From the NCBI RefSeq assembly GCF_024586455.1, contig NC_065921.1, forward strand, positions 50,118,574-50,182,573: DNA of 64,000 nt. The letters are read 5' to 3'. The position numbers were made by a program, and so were the translations under genes. The notes under the pieces are model-generated. The model was not told where the DNA came from. It did not search any database and saw only the letters and a list, made by a program, of their open reading frames with translations. Source of the stretch: Bactrocera neohumeralis (lineage: Eukaryota > Arthropoda > Insecta > Diptera > Tephritidae). Shown one piece after another: positions 22,839-33,812 of the stretch. Numbering within the stretch: position 1 is the first letter of the stretch; the number at the start of each line of letters is the position of its first letter.

Positions 22839-24420
22839 AAAATGGCTGTCTTCGGAGTTGCTGCCGAAAATTCAAATGATGAAGTCACTCAATATTAAAT
22901 GGGCCGCTATGTTAGTAGTAACGAAGGCATGTGGCGTATATTTTCGTTTCCAATACATGAACGACATCCTACTGTTGTTCACTTGGCCGTACATTTGGAA
23001 AATCGTCATTCGTCAAATGCTAAACAAATACGAACATTATTTTCTATAATTTTGTCTACATGCTTCCCATCAGCACCGACTGATTTATGGCATAAATACA
23101 AAGATCATATAGCGGAAGATATATTCTATCAGATGCGTCTTAGAACATCGAATGCAGATTTGCAAATGAACGAAGAAATTCACAATGAAGCATTAATTTT
23201 AATTGAGGACATGTGCTTGATGCTTACCAACAATGTATTAATACAAATAGGAATGATAGGACCCAATCGTCCAATGTTCGACTCATTTGATCAAGAATTG
23301 AGACGCGAAGCCCAATACGATTCCGAAACATTACGAGAAATGGTTGATAGAACAGTTCCCCTTTTAAATCAACAACAAAAATATGCTTACGATACGCTCA
23401 TGAAAGTAGTGTTATCATTGATTTTGGCAACAATTCGGTCGCAAAATGGAATTGCACTAGCCCTAGCTTCATCAGGTATTGCAGCTACGTTGTTGGAAGG
23501 CGGTCGAACAGCTCATTCAATTCTCAAGCTGCCGTTAAACCTTCAAATTAATGAAACTCCAGCTTGCAACCTTTCGAGGAATTCTGCGATTGCCAAAGTG
23601 CTGCAGCAAACAAGACTGATAATTTGGGATGAATGTACGATGGCACACAAAAAATCTTTGGAGGCATTAGATCGCTTGATGCAAGATTTACGAAATAACA
23701 AAAGCCGGTTTGGTGGTGCAATGATACTATTGGCAGGTGATTTTCGACAAATATTGCCAGTTGTTCCACGCTCAACGCCAGCTGATGAACTGAATGCCTG
23801 TTTGAAGTCGTCCATTTTATGGAAATACATTAAAACACTTAAATTAAGTATAAACATGAGAGTCGAATTACAGGAAGACCAGTTTGGAGAAGTGTTTTCC
23901 AAACAACTGCTCGATATTGGTAATGGTATTATTGCTGTTGATGCATCACCTGGATACATTACCTTCCCTACCAACTTTTGTAACTTTTGTGAATCAAAGA
24001 CCGAACTCATGGAGATGGTTTTCCCAAACATTGCTCAAAATTACGTAAATCACATTTGGTTAAGCGAACGTGTTATATTGGCCGCAAAAAATGTTGATGT
24101 GAATGAAATGAATTTTCATATTCAAGAGAAAATAGCTGGCGAATTGAAGAATTACAAATCAGTTGATTCCATTACTAATGAAGATAAAGTTGTCAATTAT
24201 CAAACAGAATTTTTAAATTCGCTGAAATTGCCCGGCTTACCACCTCATAATCTGCAATTAAAAATCGGATAAGTAATTATTATGTTACGGAACATAAACC
24301 CGACACGTCTGTGTAATGGTACCCGGCTTGCGGTGAAGAAATTATTGAACAACGTCATCGAAGCCACAATTTTGAAAGGGAAGTACAAAGGCGAAGATGT
24401 TTACTTCAAAATGCCAAGTT
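22839..24420 (+). pseudogene. Helitron PIF1-type helicase domain, block B, Walker A deleted
   Basis: After a frame change, MGRYVSSNEGMWRIFSFPIHERHPTV in pieces leads to FPSAPTDLWHKYKDHI and the helicase. LLNQQQKYAYDTLMKVV jumps straight to LSLILATIRSQNG, so the segment that in block C holds GGTGKT is missing. Walker B is intact (LIIWDECTMAHKK, about 23620), followed by GGAMILLAGDFRQILPVVPR, LKLSINMRV and, after a stop at 24270-24272, VIIMLRNINPTRLCNGTRL. Without Walker A it cannot bind ATP normally. It stops near KGKYKGEDVYF at about 24405. Confidence 0.85.
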
Positions 24421-24450
24421 GTTCAATAGCGATTTGTAAAAATATAAGTG

Positions 24451-24589
24451 AAATTATGGAACCCTATGGAATAAACGCTATTATGAAAATATATATATTT
24501 TTTTCATTTAATAAAATTAGTAAAGTCCTCCTCAGGTATGGCGAGACCAGGGAAATAGGGATTCATTTATCTACATACTTATGTATATA
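24451..24589. other. Short AT-rich junction between Helitron blocks
   Basis: Does not resemble Helitron coding sequence. Contains ggtatggcgagaccaggg near 24535. It separates the truncated 3' side of block B from block D. Confidence 0.35.
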
Positions 24590-26542
24590 TATAAATATTC
24601 CAAAAATTGACTTTTTTCATACAATTCTTTTTTCTATTGTTTTTCGATATTTTGATTTGTAAATTATTTGAATCGTTCAATTTCGGTCGTTTGCTCTTTT
24701 ATTCCGGCTTTAAAAAAAAATTGAGAATTATTCAGTGAAAACTTTAGGTGTGTTTCAAACGAAGTGATCAATTATAGATTGAAATTTGTTACGAAGCCAC
24801 GAAGAGGTCCCGCTAATATCGGTCGGTGTTCTTTTAACTAGCCATTAACGCCAAGGCACATGAACGAGTACTCCCAGGATGCGATGCCTTACGTGTGGAA
24901 TTATAGATCGGGGTCAATCAGCAAGCGATCGTCACGTTGTCACAGCACGACTTTTCAAACAGCAGTTACGATGTTCTTCTTTGGATGGTGGATAGTGGTT
25001 CCACCAGATCAAATTGATGAAATCATTTCTGCGGAAATTCCTGATGCAGAGAAAGGTCCAGTATTAAACGAAGTGATGAAAACCAATATGGTTCATGGAC
25101 CTTGCCGACACCACAATCCCACTTCGGTTTGTATGTCTAACAATAAATGCACGAAACACTATCCACTTGCCTTTCTTTCGGAATCGCAAACTGGAAATGA
25201 TGAATATCCACTCTATCGTCGTAGATCATCAGACGACCATACAACTTAGAGTAGTGAATATCGAAGTTGACAACATATGGATCGTACTTTATTCGCCACT
25301 GTTGTCTAATTCACATTCAAATCTCATGTCAATGTTTGATATTGTAGTTTGGTGAAATCGATCAAATATGTTTGCAAGTAAGTCACCAAAGGATGCAACA
25401 TGGCGGTTATTGGTCTTGAACGATACGGTCGAACAATAAAGCGCTTTGTAGGATAATTACTTTTGCAATTCATGGACGTTTTCCTACTGTTGTGCGTCTC
25501 GCACTTAATTTGGAGAATGGCCAAAGAGTGTACTTCAACCCAGAGAATATAGTGCAGCCAGTGGAAACACCGCCAGCAACAAAATTACGCAGAAAGGAAG
25601 GCCAACCAGTAGATTGACATCCAGGTGTGTTCTGAAATAATGCATTTCGATGAATTTACATAATCCACCGGAAAAACGACCTTCCGACTGTAAATGGTAC
25701 GGTGTGTACAATTTTTTTAGAAGCAAGCCAGCAAAATATGTACGATGCGGTGCAAATGAAGTTCGCACACTTTTCGGGAAGATCATTTCGACATATAACC
25801 TTCAAATCCGCTTCAATTATGGTATACGAACAAAAATTACATTGTCGAAGACATTTTATATCGTATTCGCTAAGAATTGGAAATGTGTCAATTCTGGTTG
25901 ATACTTCCGGCGGTTTGATATCAATTCCATCTGCCATTTATCAATTCATGATAGATAAACTCATAAAGAAAATTCGGACATTGGCCAAATTATCGTAACT
26001 ACGATTTCTTGAGTGCACGCACAATTTTAGCTGCCAAAAATACCGATGTTGTTGACTTAAACTGGAAGATTTAAAGTCAAATTCCGGGAGACTTGCGCTC
26101 ATACAAATCGATCGATCGTCTTGACAATGAGACGAAGCCGCGAATTATCAAGTGGAATTTCTAAGTGCTTTGGAGAGGCTTGGTATGACACCGCATTATT
26201 TGCGTCTCAACGCATTCCGTTTCCAGTGAAAATTTCATTTGAGATGAGAATCAATAGGACACAAGGATAGTCGCTAGAAGTGTGTGGCATAAATTTGGAA
26301 ATGCTATGTTTTTCACACGGCCGGATATACATACGTGGCGTGCTCACGATTTGGAAAACCATCTTCTCTGTACATTTACGCACCGAAACAGAAACCAAAA
26401 AATATTGTTTATCAAGCTTCGTTACATTGAAAAAATTTGGAAACATTGAAAATAAATGATTTTCAACACAATATAAATTCAACTTTCTTTTCATTTCTAA
26501 ACACATAATTTCAGGCAGGACAACGGCTGCCGGGTCAGCTAG
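24590..26542 (+). mobile_element. Helitron block D (non-autonomous), with CTAG end
   Basis: Starts with the segment ttttgatttgtaaattattt then gaatcgttcaatttcggtcg, shared with blocks A (about 14755) and E (about 31095). Rep remnants at 25000-25240 read DQIDEIISAEIPDAEKGP, VHGPCRHHNP, CTKHYPLAFL and NDEYPLYRRR. Helicase scraps follow to 26410. The 3' end is aggacaacggctgccgggtc-agCTAGt, with CTAG at 26539-26542, consistent with the CTRR terminus of Helitrons. No intact frame. Confidence 0.75.
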
Positions 26543-26606
26543 TACAAAATAAAATAGTTTATATGTTCAATATATAAATGTATTTTTTTATCATATGTAC
26601 TTCCAG

Positions 26607-27577
26607 GTGCTGATACACACAAAAAAGTCAGTGCCATGAATTATTATGCATACAGACTCATGATCCGTGAAGGTGAAGTAAATCACATTTTGATGTGTCA
26701 ACGGCTCTTTCATCAGTATGCAGTGGACATGTACGTCAAAATTGAGACTGAAAGATTGACATACATCCGTCTTAACCAACAGCAGCTTCGATCTGAAGAG
26801 TACATTATCTTCGCGATGCAATCAATGCTGACGGCAATGTAAATAATGTAGGAAGAATGACAATTTTACCGTCTTACATCGGAAGCCCGCGCCACATGCA
26901 CGAGTACGCTCAAGATGCGATGTCTTATGTTCGAAAGTATGGCCGTCCAGACCTATTTATTACATTCACCTGTAACCCGCAATGGATTGAAATAAAAAAA
27001 GAACTGCTACACAACCAAACACCACTTGATAGGCATGACATCACAGCCAGAGTTTACAAGCAAAAATTAAAATCTTTAATGAATTTCATTACAAAGCATC
27101 GTGTGTATGGCCAAGTACGTTGTTGGATGTACTCTGTTGAGTGGCAAAAGCGTGGTTTGCCACATGCTCACATATTAGTCTGGTTGGTTGACAAAATAAG
27201 GCCAGGAGAAATTGATTCCATTATTTCAGCCGAAATTCCTGATGAAACGGTTGACCCAAAATTGCATACGATAGTAACTAAACACATGATACATGGACCT
27301 TGCGGTGTTTTCAACAACAGCTCACCCTATATGATCGACGGCAAGTGCTCCAAACGGTACCCGAGAAACTTGCTTGCTGAAACCATATCGGGAATCGATG
27401 GTTACCCATTGTATCGTCGGCGATCAGTTGAGGACGGTGGACGATCTGTATATAATAAAGTACATATGTAAATATGTTAACAAAGGTAGCGACATGGCCA
27501 TGTTCGCAGTAACAAACACAAATGATGAAGTGTCTCACTATCAGATGGGTCGCTATGTAAGCAGCAGCAATTCATGA
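26607..27577 (+). pseudogene. Helitron Rep domain, block C, HUH and tyrosine motifs present
   Basis: AYRLMIREGEVNHIL, then CQRLFHQYAVDMYVKIETER, a frame change near 26830, then YIGSPRHMHEYAQDAMSYV, FITFTCNPQWIEIKKELLHN, WMYSVEWQKRGLPHAHILVW (HUH histidines at about 27163-27171), HMIHGPCGVFNNSSPYM and CSKRYPRNLLAETI. The frame ends at 27469, just where the next block starts in another frame: YICKYVNKGSDMAMFAV at about 27462, holding the Y-x-x-x-Y tyrosines proposed as the nicking residues. Some 40 codons before this motif are deleted. Confidence 0.85.
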
Positions 27578-27593
27578 AAGACATCCCACTGTA

Positions 27594-28315
27594 TTGCATT
27601 TGGCAGTTCATTTAGAAAATGGACAACGAGTGTATTTCAACCCAAACAACGCTGTGGATAGAGCGGCACGTCCACCTGTGACCACATTGACAGGTTTCTT
27701 CTCAATTTGTGCAACTGATCAATTCGCTCGCACTTTGCTGTATGCTGATATGCCGCGCTACTACACATGGAACGCATCATCAAAGTCTTTTCAGCGTCGT
27801 AAACAAGGAACACCACTTGAAGGATATGAAAATGTATTTGCCACAGATGCTATAGGCCGTATATATACAGTACATCCTAATAACGAACAGTTGATGGACA
27901 TCTGTGTGCGACTTACCGTGAGGCGTGTCAATTATTACGGTTGCTTGAAAACGATTCGCATTGGGATGATACGCTCAAGGATTCCGTGATATCTTCATCG
28001 CTGCATCAAATTCGCTCACTGTTTGCGATTATAATATCGACATGTTTCCCCTCAAATCCGAATGATTTGTGGATGAAATATAGGGATGACATGTCTGGGG
28101 ATGTGTTGCATCGCGTGCGTTGTGAAACTTTGAATCCTACATTTGAAATTACGGCAGAGATTTACAATGACACATTGCTCATAATAGAAGATATGTGTTT
28201 GTTAATGGCAAATAAAGTATTGTCGTGTTTGGGCCTGACAGCACCCAATCGTGCTATGCAAGATGCATTAACCATGAGTTGCAAAGAGAACTCCAGTACG
28301 ATAGTCAAGCTATGA
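27594..28315 (+). pseudogene. Helitron linker region between Rep and helicase, block C
   Basis: HLAVHLENGQRVYFNPNNAV, then TTLTGFFSICATDQFARTLL, YADMPRYYTWNASSKSFQRR, YENVFATDAIGRIYTVHPNN, and after a frame change ISTCFPSNPNDLWMKYRDDM and IEDMCLLMANKVL. This is the conserved Helitron segment N-terminal to the helicase. Blocks A, D, E and F carry degraded pieces of the same region. Confidence 0.75.
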
Positions 28316-29657
28316 CCGAAGCAGTTCGCACAACTGTTCCGCAATTGAACGAAGAACAAAGGATTGCGTACGATCGTTTAACACAAGCTGTAAACAGTGG
28401 GTCTGGGGGGATTTACTTTCTTGATTCTCCTGGGGGTACTGGGAAAACGTTCCTAATTTCATTGCTATTAGCAAAGATCCGATCGCAAAATAAGGTAGCC
28501 CTACCGTTGGCTTCATCTGGAATAGCAGCAACTTTATTAGAAGCCGGACGAACTGCACATTCAGCCTTAAAATTACCATTAAACATGCATATCAACGAAA
28601 CGCCAGTTTGCAACATTGCCAAAAATAGCGCTATGGCGAAGACTCTCCAAGTATGCAAATTGATAATTTGGGACGAATGCACAATGGCCCACAAGAGGTC
28701 GCTGGAGGCACTAGATAGGACGTTAAAAGATTGACGTGATAACCAAAACATTTTTGGTGGAGCTATGATACTGTTGTCAGGTGATTTTCGTCAGACTCTT
28801 CCAGTAATTCCTCGATCGACTGTTGCTGACGAAATAAACGCATGTCTAAAATCATCAAATTTGTGGCGGCACGTAAAGACACTACAATTAACTACTAATA
28901 TGCGAGTGTTTTTGCAACAAGATCAAACTGCGACTGTGTTTTCGAAGCAGTTGCTGGATATTGGCAATGGTAAGGTCGCAGTTGACAGCTCGACCGGATT
29001 AATGACTTTTCCCACAGATTTCTGTCACTTCACAGAATCGAAAAAGGAGCTTATTCAGCGTATTTTTCCGGACATTAAACAACAATATAATAACCACGAT
29101 TGTTTAAGTGAACGAGCAATATTGGAGAGTTGTTTACGTACAAATCAGTTGACACGGCCACAAACCAGGATGACGTAGTCATCTATCCTACAGAATTTTT
29201 AAATTCATTGGACTTGCCTGGACTACCACCATATAATTTGAAATTAAAAGTAGGGTCTGTTGTCATCATGCTGCGTAATATTAATCAACCTCGACTTTGC
29301 AATGGAACGAGATTGGTTGTGAATCAATCATCGAAGCTAAAATAATCAAAGGAAAATACAAAGGAGAGGATGTCTCAATCCCACGAATACCTATGATTCC
29401 AACGGATTTGCTATTTGATTTTAAGAGGTTGCAATTTCCCGTGCGTCTGGCGTTTGCGATGACCATAAATAAATCACAAGGCCAATCGTTGCAAGTTTGC
29501 GGAATAAACTTAGAGTTTAGCTGTTTCGCACATGGACAATGACATGTCTGGCATGACACGTTGCGTGTTCGCGTGTCGGAAAACCAACATCCTTATTTAT
29601 TTACGCACCGCAAAAAAAAACTAAAAATATTGTCTACCAGAAAGCACTATATTAATT
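28225..29657 (+). pseudogene. Helitron PIF1-type helicase domain, block C, Walker motifs intact
   Basis: VPQLNEEQRIAYDRL, FLDSPGGTGKTFLIS (Walker A GGTGKT at 28432-28449), PLASSGIAATLLEAGRTAHS, KLIIWDECTMAHKR (Walker B, DE at about 28672), an in-frame TGA at 28732-28734, then GGAMILLSGDFRQTLPVIPR, TNMRV, LDIGNGKVAVD, a frame change near 29130, YPTEFLNSLDLPGLPPYNLK, VVIMLRNINQPRLCNGTRLV and, after another shift, FAMTINKSQGQSLQVCGINL and a final stop near 29655. Helicases of this type unwind DNA during Helitron rolling-circle movement. At least four breaks make it non-functional. Confidence 0.88.
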
Positions 29658-29716
29658 AACTGTATATGATCATAACTGTGTTGTATTTAATTTAAGCAAA
29701 GATTTGTTTATCATGT

Positions 29717-30318
29717 TCACAGTCCAGAAAAGAGCACATCCAAGAAAATTTTAAATTTTTGTATATGAAGTGTATAAATATAAATAAATGACTTAATATG
29801 TACATATATAATATGTGCATTTGGATCCTTAATGTCAACGTGTATTAGTAACTCTTTATTTCCATCAACTTGGCTCCATCTACTTGGGAACCATTTGACT
29901 CGCCAGGAAGTACTAGGCGACTCGGACAAATCTGATTCGATCAGAACATTATCAATGTTGAGCTGCTGGTCTTCAATAACATCAATATCTACCAGAACAT
30001 TCTTGATGTTGGGCTTTTGGCTGTCTTCAATAACTTGAATGTCCTGTATGTCTTCGGCCGATAAATTTAATTCACAGAATGTCTCCTCAGATGATGAAGA
30101 TGGCATTGTAGAAACGTGTTTTGGTTTAGATAGCAGCTTTTGCTTTAATATATTTTTTGTACTTTTGCCCTGTTCACGCGTATTATTCGTTCTACATTCT
30201 TACCACACTGGTACAAAATCTGAAGGTAACAGCGATTATGTTATAATTTAATACAATCTGGACAATTATTATTTTTTTTCTGCCGTTGCATCCACTTTTT
30301 ACAAAACGGACAATGCAT
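29717..30318 (-). other. Unexplained minus-strand frames: zinc-ribbon-like start plus acidic ORF
   Basis: Not recognised. On the minus strand a 25-codon frame starts at ATG 30318 and contains CPFC...NNNCPDC (two CxxC pairs 12 residues apart, like half of a zinc ribbon), with a stop at 30241. About 110 bp further, a second frame opens (TREQGKSTKNILKQKLLSKP) and runs through ATG 30106 for 129 codons: a Ser/Glu-rich start, DIQDIQVIEDSQ, DIDVIEDQQLNIDNVLIESD, then WRVKWFPSRW and KELLIHVDIKDP. The composition is very acidic. No known transposase or Helitron domain fits. It could be a captured host gene piece or a decayed unrelated element. Confidence 0.3.
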
Positions 30319-30390
30319 TTTAAGGAGTTAAGGGATATATAGCTTCACTATAACTATATTATAGTTGTTTGAATTCTTTATTTTCTCGAT

Positions 30391-30457
30391 GACAGATGTA
30401 GTTCTTCTTCTTTTCCTAACCATTGCCATCGTCAAAAAAAAAACGACAGATGTAGTT
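30391..30457 (+). mobile_element. Tiny 41-bp insert with poly(A) and 13-bp direct repeats
   Basis: The 13-mer gacagatgtagtt occurs at 30391-30403 and 30445-30457. Between the copies are 41 bases: cttcttcttttcctaaccat, then tgccatcgtc and an A10-C tail. This is the layout of a target-primed retroposition event (5'-truncated LINE or SINE end with poly(A) and target duplication), though the insert is too short to assign. Confidence 0.5.
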
Positions 30458-30695
30458 TGATAGTTATAGTGTAAATATTTGTCAGTATTCACTCAAAAAA
30501 ATTTGTCTATGGTAAAATGTCACTTGAAATGTTAACGTCTCTTTGCTGTGCATCTATACTATAATTCTTTAATATTCCTAAAAATCTAAAAGCAGCAAAT
30601 TTCAATAAAATTAAAAAAGTATTGTGTCTTGTGTTTGTGACTTACTAAATATGCCTCCAATAATTAGGCGGTGCGAAGTTCGCCGGGTCAGCTAG

Positions 30696-32513
30696 TACAT
30701 ATGTATATAAAAATGAATCGCAAAATGTGTTGCTAAGCGCATAACTCAACAACGCCTGGACCAATCTTGCCAATTCTTTTTTTAAAATATTCTTTGAGGT
30801 TCAAGGACAGCAAGAAAAATTCGAATAGTTGCCGGAAAACGCCTAAAAACAGCCCTTTTCTTTTTCCCATACAAACGTTATATAAAAATGAATGTTTGTT
30901 TGTTGGAAACGCTAAGAGAACGGCTGCACCAATCTTGATGAAATTTTCTGAAGTTGTTCGTTGTGGATCGGGGAAGGTTTAAAAATAAAAATATTTTTTA
31001 TGAGGAAAAGTCGGAAAATTGGACAATTCCAAAAAGTAACCTTTTTCAATATAATTTTTTTTCAATTTTTGTTTGTTTTGCTTTTTATTATTTTGATTTG
31101 TAAATTATTTGAATCGTTCAATTTCGGCCGCTTGCTTTTTGATACCGGCTATTCAAAAGAAAAATTATTGAAAATTATTCAGTAAACACTTTATGTGTGT
31201 TTCACACAAACTGATCAATTACATATTGAAATTTGTTACGAAGCCACGAAGAGGTCGCGCTAATATCGGTCGGCGTTCTTTTCGTCACGATGTCACAGCA
31301 CGACTTTTCAAACAACAGCTACAATGTTTGATGGACTTTATCTTGAAATGAAGGATGTATTCTGTTGAGTAGCAAAAAAGAGGTTTGCCGCACCCACACA
31401 TTCTTCTTTGGATGGGGATGGTGGTGTAACCAATCAAATTGATGAAATCATATCCGCGAAAATGCCTGATCCAGAGATAGATCCAGAATTATACGAAGTG
31501 GTGAGTGGAAATGATGAATAGCCACTGTATCGGCGTCGCTCACCAGACAACAATGGCAGAACATATAGCATGCAACTTGGAGGCGTGAATATCGAAGTTG
31601 ACAACACATGGATCGTACCATATTCGCCACTGTTGTCTACTGTCGTGAACTTTACTTACTTTTGCAATTCATGAAAGTTTTCCGACTGTTGTGCGCCTTG
31701 CGGTTCAATTTCATTTGAGGCATTGCATATTGTGAATGGTGCAGTGTGTGCAACTTTTTGAGAAGCATGCCAGCAATTGCAATTGCTGAAACATGATAAT
31801 AACTAGAAACAAACGATGGACAATGCGGTAGCTACTTCGCATGCCACTGAAGTTCGCACACTTTTCGCGAAGATCATTTCGACATATCAGCCTTCAAATT
31901 CGCGTCAATTATGGGATACGAAAAAAATTACATGGCCGAAGAAATTTTACATCGTGTTCGCTAAGAATTGGAAATGGCCAAATTCCGGTTGATACTTCCA
32001 GTGCTTTGATATCAATTTCACCTGCCTTTTGTCAATTCACTTCTACGAAAGATTACCACATCACGAATGTTTATCGGAACATTGGCCAAATTACGATAAT
32101 TATCGTAACTGCGATTGTTTGAGAGCACGCGCAACTTTAGTTTCCAAAATACCGATGTTAATGACTTAAACAGGAAGATTCAAAGTCAAATTGTGGAAGG
32201 TTTGCGCTCATACATATCATACAGTGGAATTTCTATATTCTTTAGAGAGGCTTGATATGCCGCATCATCATTTGCGTCTCAAAGTTGGATCTATCACTAT
32301 TATACGTGGCGTGTTCACAAGTTGGAAACCCATCTTCTCTATACATTTACGCACCAGAACAGAAACCAAAAAATTTTGTTTATCAAGCTGCGCTGCATTA
32401 AAAAAATGTAGAAAAATTGCAAATAAATGATTTTCAACACAATAAAAATTCAACTTTCTTTTCATTTCAAAGCACATAATTTCACGCAGGACAACGGCTG
32501 CGGGGTCAACTAG
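30696..32513 (+). mobile_element. Helitron block E (non-autonomous), with CTAG end
   Basis: Abuts the CTAG end of block C. The 5' region (aatcgcaaaatgtgttgcta, acaacgcctggaccaatctt) matches block A at about 14190-14240, and the next 300 bp track A as well. From 31095 it tracks blocks A and D. Rep scraps (IDEIISAKMPDPE-like, near 31440) and helicase scraps follow. The 3' end is acaacggctgcggggtcaaCTAGt with CTAG at 32510-32513, close to that of block D. No intact frame. Confidence 0.75.
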
Positions 32514-33812
32514 TTTTAAATAAAAATATAAAAAATATTTTTTAATTAATTATTTTTTATTTTACTAAATTACATATATTTATTTTGACTACTAACTACT
32601 ATGAAGATGTGCCAAATGAACTTAAATGTTAAAAAAAAATTAATGACCTTCACATACTTATGTATGCATATTCGCATTATTTCGTTATAATATCTATATT
32701 TGTATCAATAGAATTTCTATGGTATATACATACATACATACTACGTATGTATGTAAATTAAAAACTCTGTTTAGTTCAGTGGTCGGCACGAGAGGATCTG
32801 TAACTGTGTTGGTGAGCACGAAAACAAAGTAGCCCAGTGAGAAATTGGAATTAAAATTATGCAAATTTTATAAATAATGAAGAGTATAATGAAAATTAAC
32901 AAAATGTCTTTTAAGGATATATTCCCTATTATCTTTAAAAGACTTGGAACACAAAAGGTATTGCATGGCACCAAAGGCATTTAGAATCATAAAATATTTC
33001 TCGCAGGGCATATTTGGTTTTGCGCTATAGCGTTACGTAATGTTAATTCGTTGCTGGCTCGACAACGACTGAACCATAGAGCGTAAGCGTACGTGTGAAG
33101 TTAGTTTGCACCAGAGAACGTAAATTTATAATATACGTTCTCTGCTTTTAAGTTCTCTGCTCTGTCTGTACGTTCTCTGCTTTATGAATTTATTTAGTTT
33201 CTAACCGTTGGTAGTGGACTCTGCTGAGTGGATAAATGTGGAACGCAATTAATCGCTGAGCTCGTAAATAAATAATCGACACATTGTCTCCAATATCATA
33301 GATGGCGCTATTACATGACATAATACTAGAGAATGACAATCAGGTTCTCTGATACCTCTAGTGGTAACTAGAAACTTTTTTTCATTATTAGGCGCGTTTT
33401 ATTTGATCGGCAAATTAAGCTATCATGTTGCCTTGTCTTAAGCTATCATAGCTTGTATATTAGCTTAGAATGGTCAAATAAAACACGATTATTAATGATA
33501 AATCATCGAATTTGAGCACGTGTTTTTGAAGATTACTGTTTTCCTTATACTTAATATGATGAAAAGAGGAAAAAATTGATGAGTAGTTTCTACTTTCTGT
33601 GTACTCTGTTTAGCATTTTTGCAGAATATTTTATACACTTTAATTTTTGCCAAATAGAAGAAGCATAGACACTTTGTCTACACCCACTTTAGTATATAGC
33701 TCTTTTTATTTCTAACTTAATGCTATAGTTTTTTAAAAGAAATATAGGCAAATGGAAGTTAGTAAATAAGTAATTGTAATTGCAACTTCAATTCGTTTAA
33801 TTTTTAATTGAT
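32514..33812. other. Intergenic AT-rich stretch with a small inverted repeat
   Basis: No gene seen. Contains CATACATA microsatellite near 32728-32750. At 33113-33143 there is a perfect 10-bp inverted repeat, agagaacgta and tacgttctct, with an 11-base loop, followed by two more GTTCTCTGC units at about 33154 and 33173. Confidence 0.45.

Larger units (their letters stand above)
16352..24450 (+). mobile_element. Helitron block B, near full length, split by a LINE
   Basis: The 5' terminus (gttgtcacggcatcacgcgt, then gaatggctgaaccgatttgg) repeats a segment at 14360-14400. The Rep/helicase gene starts at about 16814 (MPPTRRTNLGRR) and is interrupted by a LINE at 16993-21240. Helitron coding resumes at 21253 with KIVAIGPMNIVCPHCNALKF in the continuing frame. 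Downstream come the Rep domain (22100-22735) and PIF1 helicase (22900-24400). The recognisable coding similarity stops near 24410 before the usual C-terminus, so the 3' end, including any CTAG terminus, is missing. Several stops, frame changes and deletions make it inactive. Confidence 0.8.
26543..30695 (+). mobile_element. Helitron block C, best-preserved Rep-helicase copy
   Basis: Begins immediately after the CTAG end of block D. Its 5' exons are missing: the first recognisable feature is the intron acceptor at 26606 (ACTTCCAG|GTGCTGAT). Rep (26607-27540), linker and PIF1 helicase (28225-29660) follow. The coding part ends at a stop near 29655 after IVYQKALY. The stretch to gccgggtcagCTAGt (CTAG at 30692-30695) is presumed 3' sequence and contains unrelated minus-strand frames and a small insertion. 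Whether 29700-30650 belongs to the Helitron or is captured DNA is unknown. Confidence 0.7.
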
